Source: Rhabditoides inermis
Taxonomy: Eukaryota > Nematoda > Chromadorea > Rhabditida > Rhabditidae
Direction: 5' to 3'
DNA length: 64,000 nt
Assembly: GCA_963966185.1 (NCBI GenBank)
Contig: CAWZYM010000019.1
Location: forward strand, 121,001 to 185,000
Below the pieces are notes generated by a model. The model searched no databases. It was not told where the DNA came from and saw only the letters and a list, made by a program, of their open reading frames with translations. Shown piece by piece: positions 45,472 to 59,263 of the stretch. A program made the position numbers and the translations under genes. Each line of letters starts with the position of its first letter. The first letter of the stretch is position 1.

Positions 45472-46323
45472 GCCGTAGTTGCGAGCAACAAATGCATGCC
45501 AGATGTCTCGGCGTGTCTCTCTCTCGTATCTATCTCCTTCTTTCCTTGTTTTGCACGAGTCTCTATGATATGAGCTGGCGAATCCACGCCACTTAGAGGT
45601 GGGTGTGTACTCGACAGCAAACACCACACATATGGGTGGCTTCCTTCCCATTCCTTCCCCTCCTCCTCTTTCCTTCTTGACTTCTCGCGTGCTGTCACAC
45701 ATATCATTCCTGCCGCCTCTAGCTGTCCCTCTCTTTTTGACGGCGGTATTATGGTGTACTTGCTGGCTCACTCAAACTTCTCTTCCTCTTTCCTTCCTCC
45801 GCTGTGTCCTTTTCTCATTCCACGCTCGCGTAGGTGCCCAATTTCGTTGCGACGAACTTTCTCCTTTTCTCCATATCACTTTGTCCTCCGCACTTATTCG
45901 AAATGAAATGTTATTGCTTTAGTATTGCGTGAATGTACGATAATAGCACTTCCTCTAGGACTGCTATTCATTATAGTGTTATTATCATCTCATTCCATTT
46001 TTGCCCTAACATGTTCGTGGATGGGTTGCTAGTCTACCGCCGCGTCTTTCCTTTTCCTTCCTGTCCTGCACTTGACTATTAATCTTCTTCGTTATGTTAT
46101 GTGTTCGCCGAAACGACGCGGTCAGAAATGCTCTGCCGAGACTACCTACGTTTATCAATACATATGCCCGCTATTTATGTGTTATAATGTTATCATACAT
46201 CATATATAATGCTATCACACGCCACTCGAAATGACAACGTATATCCGCGAGTCGCACTCTCGCACTCTGTTTCGCCTTGCAGGTGATTCGATGTATGCGT
46301 GAGTGAGTGAGGGAGAGAGTGAG
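44527..46323. other. Intergenic, with a 240-bp (GAGAGAAA)n tract
   Basis: No gene supported. A GAGAGAAA repeat fills 45227-45469 and turns to pure GA at its 3' end; long Arg-Glu-Lys and Phe-Leu-Ser open frames are by-products. A CTTGCAG acceptor at about 46281, followed by ATGTATGCGTGA, precedes the TRPM start and could be its trans-splice or 5' intron site. Confidence 0.6.
45227..45469 (+). repeat. (GAGAGAAA)n microsatellite
   Basis: About 25 near-perfect 8-bp units, then (GA)n, purine-only on the + strand over about 240 bp. Confidence 0.95.
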
Positions 46324-46400
46324 ATGTCAGGATACGAGACCCCGGAATACGGGACTGTGACAGACTGCGGCAGTCCCGCAGGAGAGTATGGCTATGAGGA

Positions 46401-46441
<41 letters not shown>

Positions 46442-49400
46442 AGAGGGAGAGAGAGAAAGAAACGCGATTTCTGTTACTAACATTGAAATTTGTGTGATTA
46501 GCTCCCCAGAGCAATCATGATTGTTTTGTCTTCTCTCATCTCTTCACATTTCTTTTCAGGGTCCGGAATTGCGCGATCGCGCCCCGTCGTTTCTCTCCAA
46601 CCTCAACGTTCCAAGAAACAGCATCTGCGCAGAAATGGCTGCTAACGCCGTACGTTTTTGTTTACTCACAAATATCGCGGAGACGTTTCACAGTGACGTA
46701 TCTTTCCGTTTCCAGCAGTCTGGTCTTCCGTATTCTCTATTTGAGTCAGATAAGAATTCAAAGGTAGAGCAAGTGTGATCTAACAAGGCATGGAGAAGTG
46801 ATTCTGGACCTGTGTGGTAAATAACATGAAACACACATTGGTAACCATTACCAGTAACGATGAACCAATAATGACAATCCATTTCAGCACTCGATCAACA
46901 GCTACAACAACGGGGATCTGTCGAGGAAGTACTCCAGAAGGCTCAACGACAACCCCAATCAGTTCGCCCGCGTTCTAGTATGTTACGGTCATCAGTTTTT
47001 TGTGGATCATTATCTTTTCTTTATGCGTTTCATTCGCATTGTTTCACAAAGCAGATTTTTTTTCGCAGATGATTCTAATGTGTTCTGTCTTGTCTTGTGG
47101 TTGATCGTTGATTTCTGACTGAATGTTGAATAGTTGATTTTCTCATTCTAGTGGGAATGGTAAATGAGAGTCCCCGATGGACTAGAGATGTGTGATGCAT
47201 ATTTCATTACTCGTGGGGCGCTTATCCAGATTACAAACTCTTGTTTTATCGAAACAATAGAAAGCTTAAGATTCACGATAAACATAGATAAGAAGAAAGA
47301 ATGTTCGGTGGATACAGATACAGGATATGGAAACCAAGTCCGTTTTGAAAACATACGATTTCAAATGCAACGAAACTGGTACTTGTGACGATTGTGAACC
47401 TCGAACATCAACCTCAACCACTAGTGAAGCATAAAGTAGGGTACTTCCCTCTAGCTTTTCACTCTTTCTCACTCTCGCTTTTTCCTTTCAGTCTGAGAAG
47501 CTGACAGGTCCGTGGATAGAACACGCGTTCGAAAAAAGGGAATGCATCAAGTTCATCTCACAGCATCGCAACGCCGACAGGTAAGGCGTCAACCTCGATT
47601 ATGACGTCACTTTTGATGACGTCTCATTTTGAGATGCGGTTGCGGTCGAATGCAGGCGGCGCACTCGCAGCTCGCTCTCTCGAGGTTCTCGGTCATCCCA
47701 CATGTGATACATCCGATAGAGGAGGAGGAGGGGGCATGGAGCATCGCGGAGCATACACAGGTGGGAGAGAGAGAGGGAGAGAGAAGAGAGAGGGGGAGAG
47801 AGGAGAAGAGGAGTGAGTATGTTCAGGTCAGCAAGACAGACGCGTACGGCACGATGATCTTCCAAGTGAGTTGACTGTTCGATTCACAGATACAGACAGC
47901 ATGGGAGTAAAATACGGAGTTCCCTGTTTATTCATTTCTCTCTACTTTCCAGGGAGGAGCGCACGCGCACAAGGCACACTACGTGAGACTCGGCTATGAC
48001 TCGGATCCGGAGGATATCATGTATCTCATGGAGAAGGTAGAGAGAGAGAGAGAGGAGAGAGAGAGGGAGAGGAAGAGAGAGAGAGTCTTTGCAGGTGTGG
48101 AATCTCACCCCTCCTCGGCTGGTGATCAGCGTGCAGGGTGGCATGAGCAACTTCGAGTGAGTGTCTCGGGGTAGTACGCAGATTTCAGGGGGGAAAAACC
48201 AAATAAAAAAGGACGTCTAATTGTAACTTTCAACTGGCACGAGGAGACCCCGAAGAGTGGAGCAAGGCGATCGCAGGATCAGCGCCGTGAACTATGAATA
48301 GATTATTTGAATTTAAAGTAGCGGTCAGTCTTTTCGAAACTTCCTTCGATACTGACTTCGAAACGCCTTCGGAACACACTGTTTGGTCGTGCTGTTTCGA
48401 AGAGACTGACCACGCCTTAACTGTTTGAGGGTGCAAGAGAAGCTGGGCGTGATGTTCCGGGAGGGTCTTCTGAAGGCGGCGCAGACTACGGGGGCGTGGA
48501 TCATCACGGCTGGCGTCGACAGCGGGGTGGTGCGGCATGTCGCCACCGCACTCGACGAGGCAGGGGTGTCCGCCAGGTGCGCTCCTCTCTCTCTCCCTCT
48601 CTCCCTCTCTCCCTCTCTCTCTCTCTCTGCCGTATTATCTTATCCTGGCTGAAAAAGACTAAGGAAGAAGATTTCAGGATGCGCTCCAAGATCGTGATCA
48701 TCGGCATCGCGCCGTGGGGTGTGCTGCGGCGGCGGGAGCGACTGGTGGGCAAGGATGTGGTGGTGCAGTACGACCCGCACGGAATGAACACCAACAGCGG
48801 AATCGACGTGCGTACAATAATGTTTATCTATCTGACAGATATATGATATATATGCCAAAAATGCGGATGGGGTCAAAATAAGTGAAACCTAGTACACGTG
48901 CGCACACTCGTCGCGTATTCTGTATTCTGTCCACGTGTTGCATTCAGGTGTTGAACGACCGCCACTCCTACTTCCTACTCGCCGACAACGGAACCAGCGG
49001 GCGGTGAGTGGGGCAATACTATCTGATTGCTACGTTGTTCAAGATGCGGTCAGTCTCTTTGGAAGCGATTCCGAATCAGTGTTTCGCGCGGATAGTATGG
49101 CATTCCGAAGTGTTCGGGGGTATTCTTTCGAAGGGATTCGAGAGTGAAAGAGACTGCCTTCAGGCACGGCGCGGACATCCGCCTTCGACGCGCGTTCGAG
49201 AGCTACCTGGCAGAGTCGCCGTTCCAGGGAGGCAGGAAGGTTGGCAACAGAAAGTGAGTTCATAGAAAAACGAAAGTTCAGATCCCGGTGGTGTGCGCGG
49301 TTCTGGAGGGCGGCACGAATACCATCACGGCTGTGCACCAGTATCTCACCGGGTGAGATTTGCATTATGATTAGCAATGTTTGTTACTTGTACCATTGTT

Positions 49401-50209
49401 CCCCAACCCACTGCATTCGCTCACATTTCAGCAACCCCATCGGTCCCACCCGACCGTAAGTTAACAGAGTGTGTGGTAACTGGTAACACTGCGTATTACA
49501 TCGAGGGCTACAGTATGCGGGTGTTCGTTACAGGAGTCCGCAGGTGCCGGTGATTGCGTGCGACGGGAGTGGAAGGGCGAGCGATCTGCTGGCCTTTGCG
49601 TGCAGATATGTCGATGGAGATGGGTGAGAGAGAGAGAGAGAGAGAGAGGGAGGGGGGAGGAGAGAGAGGGAGAGAGGGAGGGAGAGAGACAGAGGGAGAC
49701 AGAGAGAGAGCTTGCAGGTCGTCTGGGCCAGAGGTGCGTGATCAGCTGCTGCAGTTGATAGCTGCTGTCTTCCCCCAGTCTCCCCTGTCCCCGGATACTC
49801 TACTCGAGAGGATAGCAGAATGCGCGGCGCACAGGGATCTAGTAAGTCCCGCCCCACCTAGCCACGCCCCCTCTTCCAGCTGACCATCTACCGTCTGGGC
49901 GAGGAGAGGCAGGACGACGTTGATCATGCCATTCTCACCGCCATTCTCAGACGGCAGAATCTCAGCCTGCCGGATCAGGTATGCCGTTCACTGTCAATCG
50001 AAAAAAATACATGTACATCTGTCGTGAGAGTATTGATGTAGAACGTAGGCATTGGATCACCAGTTGAATGATGTTTTTTTTCGCAGATCGCGCTGACTCT
50101 ATCGTGGAATAGAGTGGACGTGTGTCGGTCGATTCTATCAGCGAGTGGAAGGAACTGGCCACCCCATCTCCTCCACCCAGCCATGACAGATGCGCTCCGA
50201 CTCAACAAG

Positions 50210-50249
<40 letters not shown>

Positions 50250-53200
50250 TCCCCTCTCTCTCTCTCTCTCTCTCTTTCTTTCTCTTTCTCTCTCTCTCTC
50301 CAACCCTCCTTCAGATCGATTTCATCAAGTGCTTCATGGAGCACGGCTTGAACATGAAGAAGTATCTGTCGATCGGCAGACTGGAGCAGTTGTACAACAT
50401 CGAGACGGACGGACCACACAACATCCACTACCTGCTAGAGGACCCGCCCAGCAATAAGTGAGAAGAGAAGGAGTGGGAAAGAATAAAGGAAGCTCACAGG
50501 ATGTTCACTCTTCCCGAGATTGGAGTGATCATCGAGCGATTGATGGGGTCTGCGTATCGGTGCTGGTACACGACTAGACGGTTCAAGGGCCGCTACGAGA
50601 AAGTACGACGAAAGACGCAAGTGAGTGTATGCTAATCTACCTAGATAGTGAACAGCTGTTAGCATTCCTGTGTTAGTGTGTCAGCGAATGATTCCTCCGT
50701 GCATAGAGAGTGGGTATGCCCTCAATCGTGGTGACCGAATGCGAGAGCGAGTGTGGCAAGGGAAGGAAGAGCATAGCATCCCTCGGACAGGTTGTGAGTG
50801 TGACTCCTACCCCTACCAACGTTCACCGCATGTCACTTGGACTGTTTCACTGTCCTTACTGGATGTTGCTAGTTTTGTCTGACTATCCATACCTCCTTAC
50901 TGATTCTATAATGACTTGCACGCGTTTTCCCCATATTCATGTCCGACTGTCTTTACTCAAACCGTGTGGTTCACACTTTCCGTTTCCTTTGTCGACCCCG
51001 TCTAATGCGCGTGGCAGTTCACTCAGATCTCTCGTCTGTCCACCCTCCACATGAGACTCGTCCGCACTGCGGGCCCGAACAAAAAGAGAAAGGACGAGAG
51101 TCTTGCCAGTGAGAGCGGAGTCGACAACGACGACTTCAACTACCCATTCAACGAACTCCTTCTATGGGCGGTCTTGACGAGACGACCGGAGGTGAGCGAA
51201 TCGCTAGAGTATCGATTGATTATCAATTTGCAGATTGCCAAGTGTATGTGGCAGCACGGGGAGGATGCGTTGGCCAAGGGTCTGGTGGCGATTCGACTCT
51301 TCAAGGCCATGTCGAGGATAGCAGAGCAAGAGTATCTGGAGATGGAACAGTCCAAGAAGCTCAGGGAGTGCGCCACGTGAGTGGGCGGAGTCGAAATGGG
51401 CGGAACTAGAAGAGCACTTGCAGGGAGTTCCGAGTGGACACGATGGATCTGCTCGACTACTGCTATCAGCAGAGCAATGCAGACGCACTCAAGGTCTCTC
51501 TCTTTCTTTCTTTCTCTCTCCTTCTCTCTTTCTCTCTCTCAATCTCTTTCTCCACGTCTCTCTTTCAGATGTTGACAGCCGAGCTTCCTCACTGGGGCCA
51601 CCACACCTGTCTCTCGCTAGCTGTGCTCGCCAACTGCAAAGCGTTTCTGGCGCATCCCTGGTAAACCACAGCTGACTCCGCCTCCTCTAACCCCGCCCCC
51701 AGTTGTCAGACGCTGCTCGCCGATCTATGGCATGGCAATCTGCGAGTGAGGAGCAAGTCGAATCTTCGAGTCATCGCCGGAATCCTCCTTCCACCCTCGG
51801 CCTTGCTCCTCTCATCCTACAAGCAACCGAAGGACAAGGTAGGCCACGCCCACTTTCACCCCGCCCACTCATCAGGGTATCGAGCGGCGCATGAGCGGTT
51901 TGTACGAAGACGAGGAGGAAACGATTTACGAGTCTCCGGATAAGTACCCAGTTGGTCCCCGCGATGACAGACTGCGAAACAGCATGGGCAGTCTCGTCAG
52001 TCAGAACATCATGAAGGTATGAAAATGCCCATAATCACCATAATTTGCAATTTCCAGATCTTCCGGTCTAGCACAAAACAGCCGAAACAACGCGAGACAG
52101 AGGAGCTATTGGAAAGTGGATCGAATACCCGCAAGGTGCGTGCGCTCACTGTGACCTTTATCAGGCCGCGCGCGGATCTCTCGGCAAAAATGTGGGGTGA
52201 CCACTGGGCGTTGTGGCGGGCGCCTGTGAGCCAGCTTCTAGGCAGTAGACGAGAGTGGATGGAGTGAGGGGAGGAGTCCTGGGTGTGTGGGCGGTGCGTC
52301 GACCGGACGTCCGCGCCAAGCGCCGCGTCGCCAGGGGTTCGGTGTCGGAGGACGCCGAGTCCCGGGCGGACAAGGAGGGGCGTACGGCTCAGGGCCCAAA
52401 GGCAGCAGGCAGAAGCCCCCGCGCGGTGACAGTGGCCGGATAGCGTCTGCGAGTACCACAGCACACCCAGCCTCTCTAATACCTTCAGACCTCGAGTCGT
52501 TTTTGCGCTTTCCCGTTGTAATTTTCAGACAATACACTCAATACAATATAGTAAAAAAAATCTATTTATTTATTACCAGGTCAAGATTCTGTCTGCCAAA
52601 GGAAGCACGAGCATGTACATGTCTCAAAATAGTTTGAAAAAGGTAAGAATGTGTTATGTACTTGTTATATCAAAAGACGATTTCAGAGCACTTCTCTTTC
52701 TGTGTGCGATCGGATGACTTCGTTCTACGAAGCTCCTATCACTAAGTTCTGGTTATGGTAAGCTATCCTTTACAAATTGGTACTATATATAATATGCAGG
52801 TGCCTTTCCTTCCACATATTCCTCTGCATGTTCAGCTACGTACTTTTGATAGGTATGCAAATTATAAGTTGATAAATTTAATGACGTCATCAGAATATTT
52901 ATCTCGAATAAAGTAGCACACAATATCGATTACGTAAATTACGGTACAGTAATACAATGCCTACTGCGAGTTCCAACAACACGGGTTTCGGTGGTCCCGT
53001 GGATGCGTACGCGTTGTTGGTGATGCTTGTCATCCCCTGCTTGCTGCTTCTGGGGAAGTTTCGATCTCGGCGGCGGAAGTTCCGGGCTTCAACGATCGAT
53101 CGCGAAGAGACGTCTCCGAGAGTGTCATCGTCTTCGAGGATTCCTCTTCAGTCTCAATGCCGTAGATGTAGAGAGTAGCAAAATCGAATACCAGTCCGGT

Positions 53201-54039
53201 TAGTGTCCTCCGCCGCACAGCATTGTTCAGGGGTCGGGGGAATAGCAGGGGAAGGCACGCGACCGCGCGCTGGCAGAGAAAGGAAAGGAACGTCAATGAC
53301 GTCATGATTTTGCAGAAACACCTCTGGTGCCTACGAAGATCGAGTGGTGCTGTTTCGTGTTCATGGTCTCCTACGGACTGGAACACCTCAGAAAAGTGAG
53401 TGGCACCTCTTTCCTTCTTCATTGGAGACAATTGTTGTATACTGGTGAGCTACACAAAGGCATTGTGGGATTGTGGCGCTTCAAGTTGCGGCTAGTCTCG
53501 AAACACTCCCGAATGCCCTCAAAACACTTCGGAGTCGCCTTTCGAATCGCCCTCAGAACACTCCACAATTGCCTTCGAAATACAAAACAAGGACAATTGT
53601 TTCCGAAGAGACTAACCGCAACTTCAGTTTGTCACTCATTTATTTTAGCTGCTGGCAGTGGAATCTCCGTCGCTATACGAGAAGTGTCGAGTGTTCTTCA
53701 CAGGATACTGGAACTTCCTCACATGTGCCATGCTATTCACTTTCTACATAGGATTCGCGTTCCGGTGTCAGGTGAGAGAGAGGAGATTAGAGAGAGAGGA
53801 GAAGAGAGAGAGAGATGGGGGAAGAGAGAAAGAGGGAGAGGCGTTGCAGGCGCCCTACCGGCATTCGTACGGAAGAGTGATTCTCAGCTGCAGCAACGTG
53901 CTCTGTTACACCAAGGTTGGGTGGTTTTTAATTCACTATATAATTTAATTTCTAGGTTCTCGACTATCTCTCCATCCACCCGCGACTCGGACCCTACATC
54001 ACGATGGCTGGCAAGATGGTTCGCCGCCTTCTCTCTCTC

Positions 54040-54088
<49 letters not shown>

Positions 54089-54226
54089 ATCCCTCTTTTA
54101 AAGGTCGTCTCGATGATGTACATCATCATTCTCCTCCTCGTTGTTCTGATGGCGTTCGGAGTGTCCCGGCAGGCGATCACCTTCCCACATGAGAAATGGC
54201 ACTGGCTGCTGGTGAGAGAGGGAGAG

Positions 54227-54261
<35 letters not shown>

Positions 54262-55786
54262 ATTCTTCCAGGTCCGCAACATCTTCTACAAGCCCTACTT
54301 CATGCTGTACGGTGAAGTGTACGCGGGAGAGATCGACACGTGCGGAGACGAAGGTATGACGTCACGTATGATAAGTGACGTAATCTGACTATGTCGTCAT
54401 CAGACTATATATGTTATCCAATCATTCAGGCGTCGGTTCGCCATATGGTAAGACGGCATGGGTGTTCGTGAAGTGTGGTGGTGCGAAAGTAGAATGGGAA
54501 GGAAGAGTGGTGTGTGTTTCGTGACTTTAGTGGGGGGGGGGCGTAACACACAAGTCTCTGACTCACGTGTTCTCTGGTCCTCACCTCATCCTTGCAGGTA
54601 CGAACTGTGTGCCGGGCGGGTGGATTCCACCCATACTCATGACCGTCTTCCTTCTCGTCGCCAACATACTACTCATCAACATGCTCATCGCCATATTCAA
54701 GTACGCCGGGGTTGACACCATACCAGTTTGCCTCGTCGAACAGACTGTCCATCTCATTTTTGAGAGTCTCTAGATTACTCACGCAGTTGGTTCGGAAGGG
54801 TGTGATGACGTAGTAATGTTGACGTTCAGCAACATCTTCAACCACACCGACCAGATGTCGCAGGAGGTGTGGCTGTTCCAGCGATACGGACAGGTGCGCC
54901 CGTTTCTCTCTCTCTCTCTCTCTCCCGTGTATTTAATGACATGCCGATACACACTGCTATAGGTGATGGAGTACAACGACACGCCGATCCTGCCCCCTCC
55001 ACTCACGCTGCTCTCACATGCGGGGATGGTGGTGGGGGCGGTGTGCAGGAAGAAGAGGGGCACGGGAGACAGACGACAGACAGTCGGCATGCTAGACTCG
55101 TCCATGAGTGAGTGGAGAGAGGGGGGGAGAGTGTCCTTATATGTTACTCTGGTCAGTACTAGTTTGTTTTGACAAAGAGAGAGACAGGCAGAGAGAGAGA
55201 GAGAGAGAGAGAGAAAGAAGGAGGGAGATTCTTGCAGAGTTGTACTTGGATGCGGAGGAGCTGCGGCAGCTGCACGATTTCGAGGAGGACTGCATGGACG
55301 AGCTGGGGCGGCGCAAGGCCGGGCAACGCGATTCGGCCAGCGAGATCGCGCGGAACCTGCAGATGTGAGTGATGCCTTGGCTCCACCCACCACCCGCGTT
55401 CTCTCGCGCACTCTCTGTCTCAATCAGTAAAATGAGTCTCGAAACGAAACCACTCTACAATGATTTGTCATCATGCAGCTTGTGTTCAGTTGTGAATTGC
55501 CGTGACTCCCATTCCATTCCAGCTCGAAGACGCTGCTGCAACGGGTGAACGAGCTGCTTCACGAGAACTTCTCACTCAAACAGAGAATATTCGACATAGA
55601 GGTCAGCATTTAATTCCACAAGACAGAAAAACAGCGCGTGTTCGTATTGAACATGGATTCTCTCAGAGTCGCATGGATCTCGTGTGCCGGTCACAACGCG
55701 AGCTGGTCACGCGCATGCCGTGCGAACTAGGATCGCCCGGTAGGAGTGTCAAGGTGGGAGAGAGGAGAAAGAAAGAAAGAGAGAGG

Positions 55787-55818
<32 letters not shown>

Positions 55819-56045
55819 TCCCTCTGTTCAGTCGGCTGAAATCAACTCGTGTCGCGAGTCGTCGCTGTCGCTGCCCGATCAGATGGATGGCGTGTCTGGA
55901 GTGACGTCAAAGTGAGTCGCTCTTTCCCCTCCTCCCACTCTCCCTTCTTCAGTTCGATGCGCCGCCCGGCCGAGTACACTTCGATCACCGACTCCATCCT
56001 CCTCGCCCCGCCGCCCTGTGCGCGCCTCACCGTGCCGTGTAAGCG

Positions 56046-56089
<44 letters not shown>

Positions 56090-56834
56090 CACGAGTGACG
56101 CTTTCCAGCTAATTCCGGCTCGTCCAATCTGCAATCGCCTCTGCTCTCCAGTCTCCGCAGCGACCGCACTCTGCTCAAGTATGACGATGTGAGCACGAAC
56201 CGAAGTATTTCAACAGTTCCGTTCATCTCTCATTTCGGCGAAGTTCATTTGAACAGATCAGTCTTCAAATGTTGCAGGCTCGCTACGGCGGGGTACAGTT
56301 GTCGCGGGGCGGACTGAACGCCTCCTCCCACTCGGTCAACCACGACCTGCGAGAGATGGAGCGGCCCAGTAGAGTACACCACTCATCCTCAGGTCGGTCC
56401 CTCCTCTCTCTCTCTCTCTCTCTCTCTCTCCCACATTTCACATCACTGTTTCAGAGTTTCTATTCACAAAGGCATCATGTACGTTGTAGATCCGCTTCTA
56501 TCCTGTATAGATATAGTGATATAGTGTCGGCTTTTCAACAAAATGTCTTCAAAGCCCATCAATGAGGAATTTCAGAGGAATCGATTCCGAACATCATCGT
56601 TATGAGTGCGGATACACCGAACGTACCGCCTCAGGTGAGAGAAGAAAGAGGAGAGAAGAGGGAGAAGTGAGAGAGAAAGGGAGAGAGAGAGAGGTGAGAG
56701 AGAGATACTCGACCTTCTCCCAGGGCGACCCTCCTCCGACTCGTTCTGTGTCGACCTCAGACTCCAACTACTCTGCCACAGCCCTCATCGCAGCGGCTTT
56801 CGAAGACATCCGAGCCACACTTGCCAAGGATTGA
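46324..56834 (+). CDS. TRPM-family cation channel (GON-2/GTL-like), complete, 51 exons
   Basis: Six-transmembrane Ca2+/Mg2+-permeable channel. The 51 joined exons total 4,692 nt (1,563 aa) and stay in frame. N-terminal melastatin homology region: [74 protein letters not shown] and [16 protein letters not shown]. Helical MHR middle includes [11 protein letters not shown] and [19 protein letters not shown]1 is in exons 52687-52852 ([14 protein letters not shown]). Further membrane exons run 53316-54211. The pore exon at 54272 has [19 protein letters not shown]6 is [18 protein letters not shown]. The TRP segment is [12 protein letters not shown]...[10 protein letters not shown] coiled coil ([19 protein letters not shown]) at 55523 precedes a Ser-rich tail. 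Not a channel-kinase: no alpha-kinase follows. Three foldback copies and a nested small ORF lie in introns. AATAAA at 57061. The exact orthologue (gon-2 versus gtl) is not decided. Confidence 0.95.
48313..48420. repeat. Intronic foldback/MITE copy C
   Basis: TTAA/AGTAGCGGTCAGTC ... GAGACTGACCACGCC/TTAA; inner arms TTCGAAACTTC and GTTTCGAAGAG. About 108 bp in a TRPM intron, with a TTAA on each side that may be the target duplication. It ends 9 bp before the acceptor at 48429. Confidence 0.85.
49041..49161. repeat. Intronic foldback/MITE copy D, supplying a 3' splice site
   Basis: AAGATGCGGTCAGTCTC ... GAGACTGCCTTCAG. The element's last bases are also the acceptor (CTTCAG, ending 49163) of the TRPM exon beginning at 49164. 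Confidence 0.7.
52136..52579. other. TRPM intron with GC-rich insert and A-rich/AT tail
   Basis: A GC-rich block (about 52160-52445), open in several frames (for example [15 protein letters not shown]), ends in an AT-rich tail with AATACAATATAGTAAAAAAA. Composition differs sharply from neighbouring introns. It could be a truncated retroelement 3' end, but I cannot name a family. Confidence 0.4.
52957..53178 (+). CDS. Possible nested 73-aa membrane protein in a TRPM intron
   Basis: The intron 52853-53315 between the S1 exon and the next TRPM exon holds a complete ORF with ATG at 52957, six bases after TACAG. It encodes a hydrophobic stretch, [17 protein letters not shown], followed by a strongly basic stop-transfer [13 protein letters not shown] and a Ser/Arg tail. 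It cannot be a TRPM exon in the right phase. It may be a nested gene, an alternative first exon or chance. Low confidence. Confidence 0.25.
   Translation: MPTASSNNTGFGGPVDAYALLVMLVIPCLLLLGKFRSRRRKFRASTIDREETSPRVSSSSRIPLQSQCRRCRE
53483..53625. repeat. Intronic foldback/MITE copy E
   Basis: AAGTTGCGGCTAGTCTCGAAAC ends mirrored by GAGACTAACCGCAACTT (GG(T/C)(C/T)AGTCTC variant). Inner part expanded with CACTTCGGAG/CTTCGAA motifs. About 143 bp in the TRPM intron 53396-53648. Confidence 0.7.
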
Positions 56835-57423
56835 CACTCTTCCTGCTAGTTGATATCCGAGTTTATCCCTTCCGGTTCCCTTGATAGGCCGTTCTAGATC
56901 CCGCATAGGCTTTGTACACTGCGTCCCATGTACATTCTCTCCCGTTGGCTCATGACCGTTTCACTTGTGCGAGTGCATTCTCACCACTCTCTTCGAAAAC
57001 TTATGATTGTCTCCAACAAGACAAGATGAGCTTTAAAATTTATATAAATCTTCGCGGAACAATAAATGCAATAATATTATTAATGGTCGAATTGGATTCG
57101 ACGAGGGTAAGTAGTATCATGCCTATAACGATTGCTGGTGGGAGAAATATATAGAGGGACTAGAGATGTTCAATTTGATTATGATCGGGGAATGTCACGC
57201 GCGGGTACGATATGCTAGTATGTACACTTCTATAGGTCTAACTCTATACCTAGATGGCAAATAATGCTCCAGAAATCAATAGATCGATAGCACCTCGGAT
57301 TCGCAGTGTATGATACACACACAGACTATGGCGGAGAAACACATAAGCAACCCACACAAAAGCGCGTACACAGGACACGAGGCAATTCGGCAAAAACATT
57401 ACGGTACCCTCCTCCTCCTTTCG
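56835..57423. other. Convergent intergenic region between TRPM and NAA60
   Basis: TRPM 3' UTR with AATAAA at 57061, then the minus-strand 3' UTR of NAA60. No additional gene seen. Confidence 0.6.

Positions 57424-59263
<1,840 letters not shown>

Noticed and set aside
45118..45771. Minus-strand frame of Leu-Ser-Phe repeats and plus-strand Arg-Glu-Lys repeats
   Set aside because: Translation of the (GAGAGAAA)n microsatellite.
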